Source: Polyangiaceae bacterium
Lineage (GTDB): Bacteria; Myxococcota_A; Polyangia; Polyangiales; Polyangiaceae
Assembly: GCA_019637295.1 (NCBI GenBank)
Contig: JAHBVX010000004.1
Coordinates: 372,001 to 436,000, forward strand
DNA length: 64,000 nucleotides
Reading direction: 5' to 3'
The translations under genes and the position numbers were made by a program. Positions 23,635 through 32,655 of the stretch are shown here, piece after piece. The notes below the pieces were generated by a model. That model was given only the letters and a program-made list of their open reading frames with translations. It ran no database searches and had not been told where the DNA came from. The first letter of the stretch is position 1. Each line of letters opens with the position of its first letter.

Positions 23635-25215
23635 TCAGAGCAGCGGCCGAGATGCGCGGCGAACGACCGGTAAAGCCAGCAGGAGCAACCAGCCCCAATG
23701 CGCGGAGCCGGGTCCGGGGGCCCAACCGGCCGCTCGGCAGGCGCAGCCCTCGTCCAGGGGCTCGAGCGTGGTGGAGCTGCTCTTGGGGCCGTCGATGCCC
23801 GCGTCCGCACCCCCGCCTCCGAGCGCGCTGCCGCCCGAGCCGCGCACGGTCACGGTGGCCTGTGGACTGGGGCACGCCAGCGGGGTTCCGTCCAACGTGC
23901 GCAACCGGAAGGTGTGGCTCATCTCACCGAGTCCAGCGGTTGCCTGCACGGAGAACTCGAAGCGGGCCACCGCCCCCACGGGCGTCTCGGAGTCCGGACT
24001 CGCGACCACGCCGGCCCAGGTGTCGGGAACGACCAGCTCGAGCGTCTTGCCTTCGTGAGCGTCCAGGGAGGTGAGCTGCGGCTCGCCGACCTTCCACGGG
24101 CTCTGGCCCACGTTTCGAAAGTCGATCGTGACCTTGCCGAGCGCACCGCTGGACAGCGTGTCGGGATGGATCAGGTCCACGAGCTCCGCGGCCCACTCGG
24201 GGGGCGGCGCGCCGAGAGTCTGGGGCATGCCCTCGTCGATCTCGCCGTCGCAGTCGTCGTCCACGCCGCTGCAGGTCTCCGGGATCGGCTCCTTCAACGC
24301 GCGGCAGGCGAGCGTGCCGGCCTCGCAGCGCATGCGTCCCTCGGCGCACACGCCGAGCAAACCCGTGGCGCAGGACTGCTTGCCCCCCTCGGGGTCGGGG
24401 CCATCGCAGGCGGCGAAGGCGCCCCATTTGCAGCTGCTCGAACACGTTCGCGTTCGTGTGCCACAGTCACCGCAGGCCTCGGACTGCTTCGCCCCCGCCG
24501 CACACTCCCCTTGTCCCGAGCAGTTGCTCCAGGAGCCCCACTGGCAGTTCGAGCCGCAGGTGCGACTACGCTTGCCGCAGTTGCCGCAGTTCTCCGTCTG
24601 AGTCTGCCCTGCCGTACACGCGCAGGTCGTCTCGCACTCGACTCCGGGCCGGGTGCCGTACGAGCCCTGACTGACCCAGTGGCTCGACGAGTGCCCGCAG
24701 GAGCCGGAGTAGGGGTCCCGCGAGACGTTGCTCACTCGCGACTCGAAATGCAGGTGATAACCGGAGCTGCGTCCCGAGCTCGCGCTCTGCCCGATCACCT
24801 GACCGCAGGAGACGGACTGCCCGACGGACACCTTGGCCGAGCCGTTCTTGAGGTGGGCGTAGTACGAGCGCTTGCCGTCCGCGTGGGCGATGCGAACGTA
24901 GTTGCCGAAGCCGCCGCCGCAGGTGTTCGTGAGCGAGCCCACATCGGCGCAACCTTGGCTGACGACCTCGACGGTACCCTTGGCCGCCGCCACCACGTTC
25001 GTACCGTAGGGCAGCGGGTAGTCGTTGCCCTTGTGACCGTTGTAGCACTTCGAGCCGCAACCGTGGTCCAGACAACCCGCGGCGGTGCCGTTGTGGTCGT
25101 AGCCGTAGCCGAGGTTGATCGCGGCGTCGAACGGCCGACGATACTGGGTGGCGGACGCCAGCGTCGCGACGAACACGAGGCTCACGGCGAGCAGCAAGCT
25201 GGGCAGTCGACTCAC
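23635..25215 (-). CDS. LytM/M23 metallopeptidase with cysteine-rich repeats and MYXO-CTERM tail
   Basis: 526 residues from a GTG at 25215 that overlaps the upstream TGA (GTGA) and has AAGGAG upstream. A signal peptide (SLLLAVSLVFVATLASA) leads into an M23 domain with zinc ligands His61 and Asp65 (HKGND), His121 (YAHL) and HLH at 154-156. After the catalytic domain there are thrombospondin-like Cys repeats (CGNCGKRSRTC, then CGDCGTRTRTC), an acidic MopE-like metal motif (GVDDDCDGEIDEG), and a beta-rich segment. The protein ends with CACRAAG, a hydrophobic helix and RRAS, a MYXO-CTERM signal for myxosortase-type processing. It should be a surface-exported peptidoglycan or protein endopeptidase. 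The downstream RiPP gene begins only 28 bases later, with a weak TGGCC/GGCCA hairpin between. Confidence 0.88.
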   Translation of the reverse strand: MSRLPSLLLAVSLVFVATLASATQYRRPFDAAINLGYGYDHNGTAAGCLDHGCGSKCYNGHKGNDYPLPYGTNVVAAAKGTVEVVSQGCADVGSLTNTCGGGFGNYVRIAHADGKRSYYAHLKNGSAKVSVGQSVSCGQVIGQSASSGRSSGYHLHFESRVSNVSRDPYSGSCGHSSSHWVSQGSYGTRPGVECETTCACTAGQTQTENCGNCGKRSRTCGSNCQWGSWSNCSGQGECAAGAKQSEACGDCGTRTRTCSSSCKWGAFAACDGPDPEGGKQSCATGLLGVCAEGRMRCEAGTLACRALKEPIPETCSGVDDDCDGEIDEGMPQTLGAPPPEWAAELVDLIHPDTLSSGALGKVTIDFRNVGQSPWKVGEPQLTSLDAHEGKTLELVVPDTWAGVVASPDSETPVGAVARFEFSVQATAGLGEMSHTFRLRTLDGTPLACPSPQATVTVRGSGGSALGGGGADAGIDGPKSSSTTLEPLDEGCACRAAGWAPGPGSAHWGWLLLLALPVVRRASRPLL

Positions 25216-26132
25216 GGCGCTGCTCCTTCGACGCGCGCGACGGAGCCATCGGAGAGCTCCACTACGAGCTGACCAGCGAGGCCCCAGACCGCGCGACCGC
25301 CGTCGACCTGCCACAGGGACGCGCCGGTGTCCGAGGCCACGGCGCGGACCCGCGCTCCATCGAAGTAGCTGATGGTCGAGGCCCGCCAAACCGGCGCGTG
25401 GGTGCCCTCGGCGGCGGGCAGCGCGCGCAGGGCGTCCTCGGCGCGGTCGCCGAGCAGGCCCGCGTTCGTGAGCTGCCGCTTGCCGGAGCCGTCCGCGTTC
25501 ATGATCCAGAGCGACGGCAGACCGGTCACGTTCGACACGTACCCGATGCTCGCGCCGTCGGGAGAGAAGTGCGGCAGCGTCGCGGCGGCCCCATCCGCCG
25601 TGAGCGCCACCGGGGCGCCGGCCCCCTGCAGGGAGACTCGAAACAACTCCGACTCGGGTTCGGGGCCGCTGGCGAAGGCGAGCCAGCGCCCGTCGGGACT
25701 GACCGCGAGCCCCGGCAGCACGTCGCTGGCCACAGCGCGGTCGGCGATCAGGAGTCGTCCGCTGCTGACGCGCGCGACGCCCCCGTTCGGGAGCGCGATG
25801 GCGTCGGTCACCAGAGCGTCGGGCAGGCTCAAACGCGCGCCGTTGGAGGCGAGGTGGCCGAGGCGATATTCCGGCGCGGCGTGACCAGGAGCCGGGACGA
25901 GGCGGCCATAGAGCACGGACGAGTCAGCTCCGACCGAGAACAGCTTCCAGTCCCCCGCGCCGCCCTCGACCTGCTCGATCCCTCGCCGCGCCCGGGCGAC
26001 TGGAGTCTCCGAGTCGAGCGCGGAGAGGCGCGCGGCGGGCGGCTCCTTCAGAGGCGCCGGGCCGGGTCCGGGTGGGGAGCCTTCACAACTGGCGACGACG
26101 AGGACCAGGGAGCAGAGCAGGGGGGCGCGCAT
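25212..26132 (-). CDS. TolB/WD40-like beta-propeller lipoprotein
   Basis: 306 residues from the ATG at 26132; a lipoprotein signal with VASC at about residues 13-16 follows. The body shows propeller-blade signatures of the TolB/PD40 kind: LAVSPDGRWLAFAS, then LPHFSPDGASIGYVS and LWIMNADGSGKRQLTN. PD40-type lipoproteins act as periplasmic binding or scaffold proteins. It is not tolB itself, being shorter and lacking the TolB N-terminal domain and Tol-Pal neighbours. Its stop overlaps the start of the M23 gene, so the two are probably translated together and may work as a pair in the envelope. The 170 bases upstream (26133-26302) separate it from ppdK and show no clear signal. Confidence 0.75.
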   Translation of the reverse strand: MRAPLLCSLVLVVASCEGSPPGPGPAPLKEPPAARLSALDSETPVARARRGIEQVEGGAGDWKLFSVGADSSVLYGRLVPAPGHAAPEYRLGHLASNGARLSLPDALVTDAIALPNGGVARVSSGRLLIADRAVASDVLPGLAVSPDGRWLAFASGPEPESELFRVSLQGAGAPVALTADGAAATLPHFSPDGASIGYVSNVTGLPSLWIMNADGSGKRQLTNAGLLGDRAEDALRALPAAEGTHAPVWRASTISYFDGARVRAVASDTGASLWQVDGGRAVWGLAGQLVVELSDGSVARVEGAAP

Positions 26133-26302
26133 GACGATCGGGTTGCTGAGAGCAAGCGCTGGGCCAGGGCGAGCGCGCACCGCTGCGAGCCCGCAGCGGC
26201 GCCGAAACAGCGACCTTCGCGCCGCCGACGCCGCACGCTGCGGGCCCCGAGCGGAGGCGTGCAACCCGGCGTTGCCAACCGCGGCTTGGCCCCCGCCGCC
26301 GC

Positions 26303-29035
26303 TCAAACGGTGGAAGAGCCCCGCTCCCCACGCGCGTGGAGCGTGGCCTGAGCCGCCGCCAGCCGCGCGATCGGCACCCGAAACGGCGAGCAGGACACAT
26401 AGGCGAGGCCAACCTGCTCGAAGAACCCGATGCTCTTCGGATCTCCGCCATGCTCGCCGCAGATGCCGAGCGACAGCTCGGGCCGCTGGGCTCGACCGCG
26501 CTCGCAGGCGATGCGCACCAGCTCTCCGGCGCCGCGCTGGTCGAGCGAGACGAAGGGATCCGTCGGGAAGATGCCGCGGGTCACGTACTCCGGCAGGAAG
26601 CGCCCAGCGTCGTCGCGCGACAAACCGAGCGCCGTCTGGGTCAGATCGTTGGTCCCGAAGGAGAAGAACTCCGCGGTCTCGGCGATCTCTCCGGCGAGCA
26701 GCGCGGCGCGGGGCAGCTCGATCATCGTGCCGAACTTGAACTTCACGGTGACCCCTTGCTCGGCGAACACCTCTTGGCTCACCCGATCCACCACCTCGCG
26801 CATCAGCTCGAGCTCGCGCTTGCTGAGCGCGAGCGGGATCATGATCTCCGGCAACACTCCCCCGCCCTCTTTCTGGACGACGCACGCCGCCGTCAAGATG
26901 GCGCGCACCTGCATGTCCGAGATCTCGGGGTAGGTCACCGCCAGACGCACGCCGCGATGACCGAGCATGGGGTTGAACTCGTGCAGGTCGGCCACCTTGC
27001 GCGTGACCTCGGGCACCGTCACGCCCATCAGCTGGGCCATTTGCTCGAGCTGCTCCGGGTCCTGCGGCAGGAACTCGTGCAGCGGAGGATCGAGCAGTCG
27101 AATGGTCACCGGCAGACCACGCATCTCGCGAAAGAGCGCGGTGAAGTCGCCGGTCTGGAACGGGAGCAGCTTCTGCAGCGCGAGACGGCGAGCCGGCGCG
27201 TCCTTGGCCAGGATCATCTCGCGCATGACCGGGATGCGCTCCTCGTCGAAGAACATGTGCTCGGTCCGGCACAGTCCGATCCCCTCCGCGCCGAGCTGGT
27301 GAGCCTTCTTGGCCTGCTCGGGAGTGTCTGCGTTGGTGCGCACGCGCATCCGCCGGGTAGCGTCGGCCCAGCGCATGAGCTCCTCGAGCTCCCCGCCGAG
27401 TCGTGGCTCCACCTTGGGGACGGACCCCAGGTACACCGCGCCGGACGAACCATCGATCGTCATCAGCTCGCCGAGGCGAATCATCACGTTCTCGCCGCTC
27501 GGTTGGCGCGCCGTCATGATCTGCAGCTCGTAGTCGATGGTGATGGAGGAGCAGCCGACGACGCACGCCCGTCCCATTCCTCGAGCGACGACCGCGGCGT
27601 GACTGGTCGCGCCACCGCGCGCGGTGAGCACGCCCCGTGCGGCCTTCATGCCGTGCAGGTCCTCGGGGGACGTCTCGACGCGCACCAAGATCACGTCCTC
27701 GCCCCGCTCCGCGCGGGCCTCGGCCTCGTCGGCGCTGAACACCGCATGACCGGTGACGGCGCCCGGCGACGCCGGCAGCCCGTGAGCCACGGCGGGCGGG
27801 GCCGCCTTGGCGTCCACCGAGGGGAACATGAGCTGCTCGAGGCGGTCGGCGTCCACCCGCAGCAGGGCTTCGTCCCGAGAGATGCGCCCTTCCCCCACCA
27901 AGTCCACGGCGATCTTCACTTCCGCGCGCGCGCTGCGCTTGCCGTTGCGCGTCTGGAGCAGGAAGAGCTTGCCCTCCTCGACGGTGAACTCGAGGTCCTG
28001 CATGTCGCGGAAGTGCGCCTCGAGCTTGGCTTGCTGCTCGAACAGCTCGGCGTAGACCGTGGGCATGCTCTCTTCCAGAGATTGGCCCGCAGACGTCGCG
28101 GTCTTGGCCAGCGGCCGCGGCGTGCGTATTCCCGCCACCACGTCCTCGCCCTGAGCATTGGGCAGCCACTCGCCGAAGAAGCGCCGCTCTCCGGTGCTGG
28201 GGTCCCGCGTGAACGCGACGCCCGTCGCGCTGGTCTCTCCGAGGTTGCCAAACACCATGGCCTGGACGTTGACGGCGGTGCCCCACTCGCTGGGGATCTG
28301 GTGCATCCGGCGATAGAGCACCGCCCGGTCGTTGTTCCAGCTGCGAAAGACCGCTTCGACCGCGCCGAGCAGCTGCGCCATCGGGTCGCTCGGGAAGCCG
28401 CCGGCTTGCTCGCCGAGGATGCGCTGGTAGTCATCGACCACCCCGCGTAGCAGGGCGGCGGAGAGCGCCGTGTCCGGCACCAGCCGCGCGAGCTCCTCGA
28501 CGTCCTCGGTGACGGCGAGGCCACGCTCTTTGGCGTGAGCGCGACGTGCGCGAGTCATCGCTGCGTCGAACTCGTGCGACTTGATCTGCAGCACCACGCT
28601 GCCGAACATGGCGAGCAGTCGGCGGTACGCGTCGAACACGAAGCGCTCGTTGTTGGTCTTGCGGGTGAGGCCCGCGGCGACTTCGTCGTTGAGCCCGAGG
28701 TTGAGGATCGTGTCCATCATGCCCGGCATGCTGGCGCGCGCGCCGCTGCGCACGCTGATCAAGAGCGGGTTGGCCGGATCGCCGAAGCGCTTTCCGGTCT
28801 GCTGTTCGAGCCACCGCAGCGACGCGCGGATGTCACCCTCGAGCTCGTCCGGGAGCCGGCCGCCGGCCGCGTTGTACTGACCGCACACCTCGGTCGTGAT
28901 GGTGAAGCCCGGCGGCACGTGGACGCCGAGGTTCGCCATCTCGGCCAGGTTGGCACCCTTACCGCCGAGCAAAGCCTTCTGGTCTGCGCCGCCTTCGGCG
29001 TTACCCGGTGCGAAACGATGAATACGCTGTGCCAT
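26303..29035 (-). CDS. ppdK: Pyruvate, phosphate dikinase
   Basis: 910 residues from the ATG at 29035 (AQRIHRFAPGNAEGG). The usual three-domain layout is present: an N-terminal ATP-grasp domain with LLGGKGANLAEMA, the central phosphohistidine domain with GGATSHAAVVARGMGR (catalytic His near 478), and a C-terminal PEP/pyruvate barrel with LGICGEHGGDP carrying the catalytic Cys. It interconverts pyruvate, ATP and phosphate with PEP, AMP and diphosphate in the cytoplasm. It follows glyS on the same strand (175-base gap), an association known from other proteobacteria. Length and motifs are standard; the open frame upstream of 29035 is shadow. Confidence 0.97.
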   Translation of the reverse strand: MAQRIHRFAPGNAEGGADQKALLGGKGANLAEMANLGVHVPPGFTITTEVCGQYNAAGGRLPDELEGDIRASLRWLEQQTGKRFGDPANPLLISVRSGARASMPGMMDTILNLGLNDEVAAGLTRKTNNERFVFDAYRRLLAMFGSVVLQIKSHEFDAAMTRARRAHAKERGLAVTEDVEELARLVPDTALSAALLRGVVDDYQRILGEQAGGFPSDPMAQLLGAVEAVFRSWNNDRAVLYRRMHQIPSEWGTAVNVQAMVFGNLGETSATGVAFTRDPSTGERRFFGEWLPNAQGEDVVAGIRTPRPLAKTATSAGQSLEESMPTVYAELFEQQAKLEAHFRDMQDLEFTVEEGKLFLLQTRNGKRSARAEVKIAVDLVGEGRISRDEALLRVDADRLEQLMFPSVDAKAAPPAVAHGLPASPGAVTGHAVFSADEAEARAERGEDVILVRVETSPEDLHGMKAARGVLTARGGATSHAAVVARGMGRACVVGCSSITIDYELQIMTARQPSGENVMIRLGELMTIDGSSGAVYLGSVPKVEPRLGGELEELMRWADATRRMRVRTNADTPEQAKKAHQLGAEGIGLCRTEHMFFDEERIPVMREMILAKDAPARRLALQKLLPFQTGDFTALFREMRGLPVTIRLLDPPLHEFLPQDPEQLEQMAQLMGVTVPEVTRKVADLHEFNPMLGHRGVRLAVTYPEISDMQVRAILTAACVVQKEGGGVLPEIMIPLALSKRELELMREVVDRVSQEVFAEQGVTVKFKFGTMIELPRAALLAGEIAETAEFFSFGTNDLTQTALGLSRDDAGRFLPEYVTRGIFPTDPFVSLDQRGAGELVRIACERGRAQRPELSLGICGEHGGDPKSIGFFEQVGLAYVSCSPFRVPIARLAAAQATLHARGERGSSTV

Positions 29036-29209
29036 CGCTCGTTGTCTCGCAGAGCGCTCGGGCGGACGCAAGCTGGTCCGTGGCCTCGACCCGGACTGGG
29101 CGGCTCGCGAAACGAATGCGCGAGGGCGCGATGCCGCGCTGCGCACCGCACAGGCGTGCCCGCAGCGCGCAGCAGCCTAGCGCAAACTCTGCGACCAGGC
29201 GCCCTGGGG

Positions 29210-31288
29210 CTACTTGGCGAGCAAGTTGAAGTTCGCGATCGCGACGCAGATGCGCTCGATCTTGGCCATCAGGCGCAGGCGATTGTCTCGCACGCGCGGC
29301 TCCTCGGCCATGACCAGCACGTCGTCGAAGTAGCGACCGAGGGTGGGCGCGAAGGCGGCGATGGCGGAGACGGCTACGCCGTAGTCTTTCGCGGCGTGGG
29401 CAGCGAGGACGTCGCGCTCGAGCCGCTCGAGGGCGGCGAACAGCTGCGCCTCGGTCGGGTGCACGTCGCCGGTGACGCTCCCGGGGGGCGACGGATCGCC
29501 GGCGGGCGCGGTCTTGGCGATGTTGGTCGCCCGCTTGAACACCTCGCCCGCCGACGCGCGAGACTCGGCATCGAGCGCGCCGAGCGCCGAGGCACGCAGC
29601 GCGACGTCCTGGGGGCGATCCGGGTCGCTGGCCAGGCAAGCATCCACGGCGTCCTGCGGCAGGCGCTCGATGAGCAGCCCACGCAGGCGTTGCTCGAAGA
29701 AAGGCGCGAGCTTCTCGGCGGTCTGGTCGGGCCCCAGCTCGAGGCGACCTGCGTCGTGGGCGGCGTAGCCGAGCGCGATCGCGCGGCCGAGCGAGAGGTC
29801 CCAGCCGTGTTCGAGCACGGTGCGCAGGATACCGAGTGCGGCGCGGCGTAGCGCGAGCGGGTCGGCCGTGCCGGTGGGCATGATGCCGACCGCGAAGCAG
29901 CCGACGAGGGTGTCGAGTCGATCGGCGAGCGCCACCAGCCCGCCAGCCGGGCTCGGCGCCGGTGGATCCTCGGCGCCCCGAGGCTGGTAGTGCTCCGCGA
30001 TCACCGCCGCCACAGCCGGCTCTACGCCAGCGGCGAGCGCGTAGGCGTGGCCCATCTCGCCTTGCAGCTCGGGGAACTCGCCGACCATGAGCGTGGTCAG
30101 ATCGCACTTGGCCAGCGCGGCGCCGGCGACCGCAGCGGCGATCGTGGCCCGATCGAGGCCGACCTCCGCGCCCAGCTCGGCGACCAGCTGCTCCATGCGC
30201 CGCACCTTGTCGCCGATGCTCCCCAGGCGCTTGTGGAACACGACGGCGTCGAGCGCCGGCCGCCGCTCCGCCAGGGGCCTCTGCAGATCCGTGTCGTAGA
30301 AGAACTTCGCGTCCGCGAGCCGCGCCCGCATCACCCGATCATTGCCGCGACGGATGTTCTGCGGGTGAAGAGCGGTGTTCACCACGGCGAGGTAGCTCGG
30401 CAGGAGCTTGCCGTCCTTGCCGCGCACACCGAAGTAGCGCTGGTGCCCCCGCGCCACGTCCAAGATCACCCGCTCCGGCAGCGCCAAGAAGGCGGGATCG
30501 AAGCCGCCTACCACGACATGAGGCTCTTCCACCAACGACGCGTTCTCGTGCACCAAGAACTCGTCATCGATCAGCGTGCCGCCGGCCTCCTTGGCTGCCT
30601 GCTCGACCCGCTCGACCAGCGTGCGCCGTCGCTCGTCGACATCCACCAAGACGTGACGGTCACGAAGCGCGGCGACGTACTCCGAGGCCTGTCCGAGCTC
30701 GAAGGGCTCGGGCGCCAAGAAGCGATGTCCGCGGCTCGCGCGACCCGAGGTCACGTTCGCGAACGTCATCTGCAACACCTGTGCACCGAGCAGCGCCAGC
30801 AGCCAGCGAACCGGACGACCGAAGGCCGTGTCCCCATCGCTCCAGCGCATGGACTTGCGAAATGGGATGTGCGCGCACACGCCCTGCAGCAGTTCAGGCA
30901 GCAGTTCGAGCGCCGGCGCTCCGGGCTCTCGATGCCGCCCGGCGAGGTACTCGCCCTTGTCCGTCTGCACGCGATGAAGGTCGCTGACGGCGACCCCGAG
31001 CTTACCCGCGAAGCTCTCCGCGGCTCGAGTCGGCTTGCCCGCGGCGTCGAAGGCCACCCGTGCGGGGGGGCCTGTCACCTCCTCGTCCAGGTCCGGCTGT
31101 CGGCTCGCCACATCGGTGACCCAGACGGCGAGCCGGCGCGGCGTGCCCGCAGCAGAGATGTGGCCGTGAGCGAGGCGTCGCTCGCTCAAGCTGCGCCCGA
31201 GCAGCCCCGGCAGCGCTTCCACGGCGCCCGCCACGAAGGAAGCGGGCAGCTCTTCGGTTCCAATCTCGAGCAGCAGGACCTCGGCCAT
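29210..31288 (-). CDS. glyS: Glycyl-tRNA synthetase beta subunit
   Basis: 692 residues starting EVLLLEIGTEELPASF, the hallmark N-terminus of bacterial GlyS. KPTRAAESFAGK, HQRYFGVR and KRLGSIGDKVRRM follow in the expected order, and the C-terminal anticodon-binding region is complete. With the alpha subunit (GlyQ) it forms the alpha2beta2 enzyme that charges tRNA-Gly; GlyS provides tRNA binding. glyQ is usually directly upstream but is not in this window: the gene upstream is divergent. ppdK lies downstream. Confidence 0.97.
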   Translation of the reverse strand: MAEVLLLEIGTEELPASFVAGAVEALPGLLGRSLSERRLAHGHISAAGTPRRLAVWVTDVASRQPDLDEEVTGPPARVAFDAAGKPTRAAESFAGKLGVAVSDLHRVQTDKGEYLAGRHREPGAPALELLPELLQGVCAHIPFRKSMRWSDGDTAFGRPVRWLLALLGAQVLQMTFANVTSGRASRGHRFLAPEPFELGQASEYVAALRDRHVLVDVDERRRTLVERVEQAAKEAGGTLIDDEFLVHENASLVEEPHVVVGGFDPAFLALPERVILDVARGHQRYFGVRGKDGKLLPSYLAVVNTALHPQNIRRGNDRVMRARLADAKFFYDTDLQRPLAERRPALDAVVFHKRLGSIGDKVRRMEQLVAELGAEVGLDRATIAAAVAGAALAKCDLTTLMVGEFPELQGEMGHAYALAAGVEPAVAAVIAEHYQPRGAEDPPAPSPAGGLVALADRLDTLVGCFAVGIMPTGTADPLALRRAALGILRTVLEHGWDLSLGRAIALGYAAHDAGRLELGPDQTAEKLAPFFEQRLRGLLIERLPQDAVDACLASDPDRPQDVALRASALGALDAESRASAGEVFKRATNIAKTAPAGDPSPPGSVTGDVHPTEAQLFAALERLERDVLAAHAAKDYGVAVSAIAAFAPTLGRYFDDVLVMAEEPRVRDNRLRLMAKIERICVAIANFNLLAK

Positions 31289-31326
31289 CGCCCGGCGGAC
31301 GCTAGTCGCGACGGCCGGGCCGCGCT

Positions 31327-31340
31327 ACCCTCTGCAGGGT
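31327..31340. promoter_or_regulatory. Dyad covering the ribosome-binding site of the somatomedin-B lipoprotein gene
   Basis: ACCCT-CTGC-AGGGT is a perfect 5-bp inverted repeat ending one base before the ATG at 31342. Its right arm AGGGT is the only Shine-Dalgarno-like sequence, so a hairpin could mask it. It lies in the 53-base gap divergent to glyS. Confidence 0.25.
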
Positions 31341-31341
31341 C

Positions 31342-32364
31342 ATGACGCGCCAACGAGCCCTCGGGCTCGCCGCACTGCTCGGGACGGCGATGGGATTGAG
31401 CAACGGCTGCTCGTTCCCGGAGCACGACTTCATCCCCGCCGACGAGTTCGATCGGCTGAAGAACGGCTCCGGTGGCGTGGGCGGCAACGGCGGCACCCCG
31501 ATCGGCGGGTTCGGCGGCGTCGCCCCGGGGGGCAGCGGCGGCGCGCAGGGAGGCAGCGCAGGCAGCGCAGGTGGCTCAGCTGGCGCCGACAGCGGCGTGG
31601 GCGGCACCGGCGTGGGTGGCACCGGCGTGGGTGGCAGCGGCGGCAGCGGCGGCGCACCGGGTAGCTGCGTCGGACGCTGTGGACAGCCCGGCTCGGTACC
31701 CGGCAGTTCGCCGCCGTGCTGGTGCGACTCGGCCTGCTCCGCGTTCAAGAACTGCTGCGCGGATCACGACGTGGCGTGCGCCGGCACGGGCGGCACCGGC
31801 GGCGCGACGGGCGGCACCGGCGGCGCGACGGGCGGCACCGGCGGCGCGACGGGCGGCACCGGCGGCGGAGGCGGCACCTGCAACGACGTCGTCATCAACG
31901 AGGTGTCGAGCACGGGTTTGACGGCGTCCGACGAGTACGTCGAGCTGCTCAATCGCGGGTCATGCACCGTGAACCTGAGCGGCTGGTCGCTGCGCTACGT
32001 CCCCTCGGCGGGCGGCAACTTCTCTACCCGTTGGACCGGAGCGGCGGGTGACAGCTTGCCGCCTGGCGGATACTGGATCCTCGGCGGCAGCGGCTACGCC
32101 GGCGTGAAGAACGCCACGCTGTCCTCGGGGATCGCGGATCAAGCGGGTGTTGCGTTGCTCGACCCAGCCGCGATCAAGCTGGACTCCGTCGCCTGGGGCG
32201 CATCCGTGGCGGCAGCCCACCCCTACATCGAGACCTCCGCGTTCCCCAGCACCCTCACCGCCACCACCACCGCGTCACGCCTCCCCAACGGCGTGGACAC
32301 CAACGACAATTCCCTGGACTTCAAGCTCGGCGTCCGCACACCCGGCGCCGTCAACTCGCAGTGA
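31342..32364 (+). CDS. Glycine-rich lipoprotein with somatomedin-B and lamin-tail domains
   Basis: 340 residues. A lipoprotein signal ends at SNGC (Cys at about residue 23). After a GGS/GVGGTG-rich linker comes a somatomedin-B-like module with eight cysteines (CVGRC, CWCDSAC, NCCADHDVAC). A second linker of GGTGGAT repeats leads to a lamin-tail domain (LTD) with NDVVINEVSS and DEYVELLNRG. LTD domains occur in secreted bacterial proteins, often as adhesion or nuclease-associated modules; somatomedin-B is rare in bacteria but recurs in myxobacterial lipoproteins. It is probably a cell-surface lipoprotein of unknown partner. Its stop overlaps the yacG start by 4 bases. Confidence 0.8.
   Translation: MTRQRALGLAALLGTAMGLSNGCSFPEHDFIPADEFDRLKNGSGGVGGNGGTPIGGFGGVAPGGSGGAQGGSAGSAGGSAGADSGVGGTGVGGTGVGGSGGSGGAPGSCVGRCGQPGSVPGSSPPCWCDSACSAFKNCCADHDVACAGTGGTGGATGGTGGATGGTGGATGGTGGGGGTCNDVVINEVSSTGLTASDEYVELLNRGSCTVNLSGWSLRYVPSAGGNFSTRWTGAAGDSLPPGGYWILGGSGYAGVKNATLSSGIADQAGVALLDPAAIKLDSVAWGASVAAAHPYIETSAFPSTLTATTTASRLPNGVDTNDNSLDFKLGVRTPGAVNSQ
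31790..31866 (+). repeat. 18-base tandem repeat encoding GTGGAT
   Basis: Four near-identical units of GGCACCGGCGGCGCGACG type (the last incomplete) encode the second glycine-rich linker of the somatomedin-B/LTD lipoprotein. Such linkers are common in myxobacterial surface lipoproteins and vary in length between strains. Confidence 0.85.
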
Positions 32365-32549
32365 GCTCCGAGTCGCGTTGCCCCATCTGTCAGACGCCGC
32401 TCGCGGGCGAGCGCGAGACCCGCGAGTACGCACCGTTCTGCTCGTCGCGCTGCAAGCTGGTCGATCTGTCCCACTGGCTGAACGAGGGCTATCGCATCTC
32501 GACACCCCTCGACGACCTCTCCCCGGAGGACGACCCAACTCTCAACTGA
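32361..32549 (+). CDS. yacG: DNA gyrase inhibitor YacG (zinc ribbon)
   Basis: 62 residues from a GTG that overlaps the preceding TGA. The four zinc cysteines are CPIC near the start and CSSRC around residues 27-31, followed by KLVDLSHWLNEGYRI, the signature of YacG. The family binds GyrB and inhibits gyrase in E. coli; in most bacteria the role is only inferred. Length is normal. The gene context (upstream of hslO) is not the usual coaE-yacG neighbourhood. Confidence 0.93.
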   Translation: MSSESRCPICQTPLAGERETREYAPFCSSRCKLVDLSHWLNEGYRISTPLDDLSPEDDPTLN

Positions 32550-32655
32550 ATCGAAGGCCGGGTTCGAGCCGTTGTCGGTCCGGCGCGGGCACGAGAGGTC
32601 GGGCGTCCAAGGACCGGTCGCCGAACGACCCCCGGTGAGGTACATTCTGAGCCGC

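Noticed and set aside
26133-28286. Very long minus-strand frame upstream of the TolB-like lipoprotein
   Set aside because: It is a shadow of ppdK with Arg/Gly-rich nonsense sequence; the lipoprotein signal at 26132 marks the true start.
25398-28450. Long plus-strand open frames opposite ppdK, glyS, the ABC exporters and the sigma54 activator
   Set aside because: GC-rich codon bias creates long antisense frames; they are His/Arg/Gln-rich, have no domains, and lie opposite well-identified genes.
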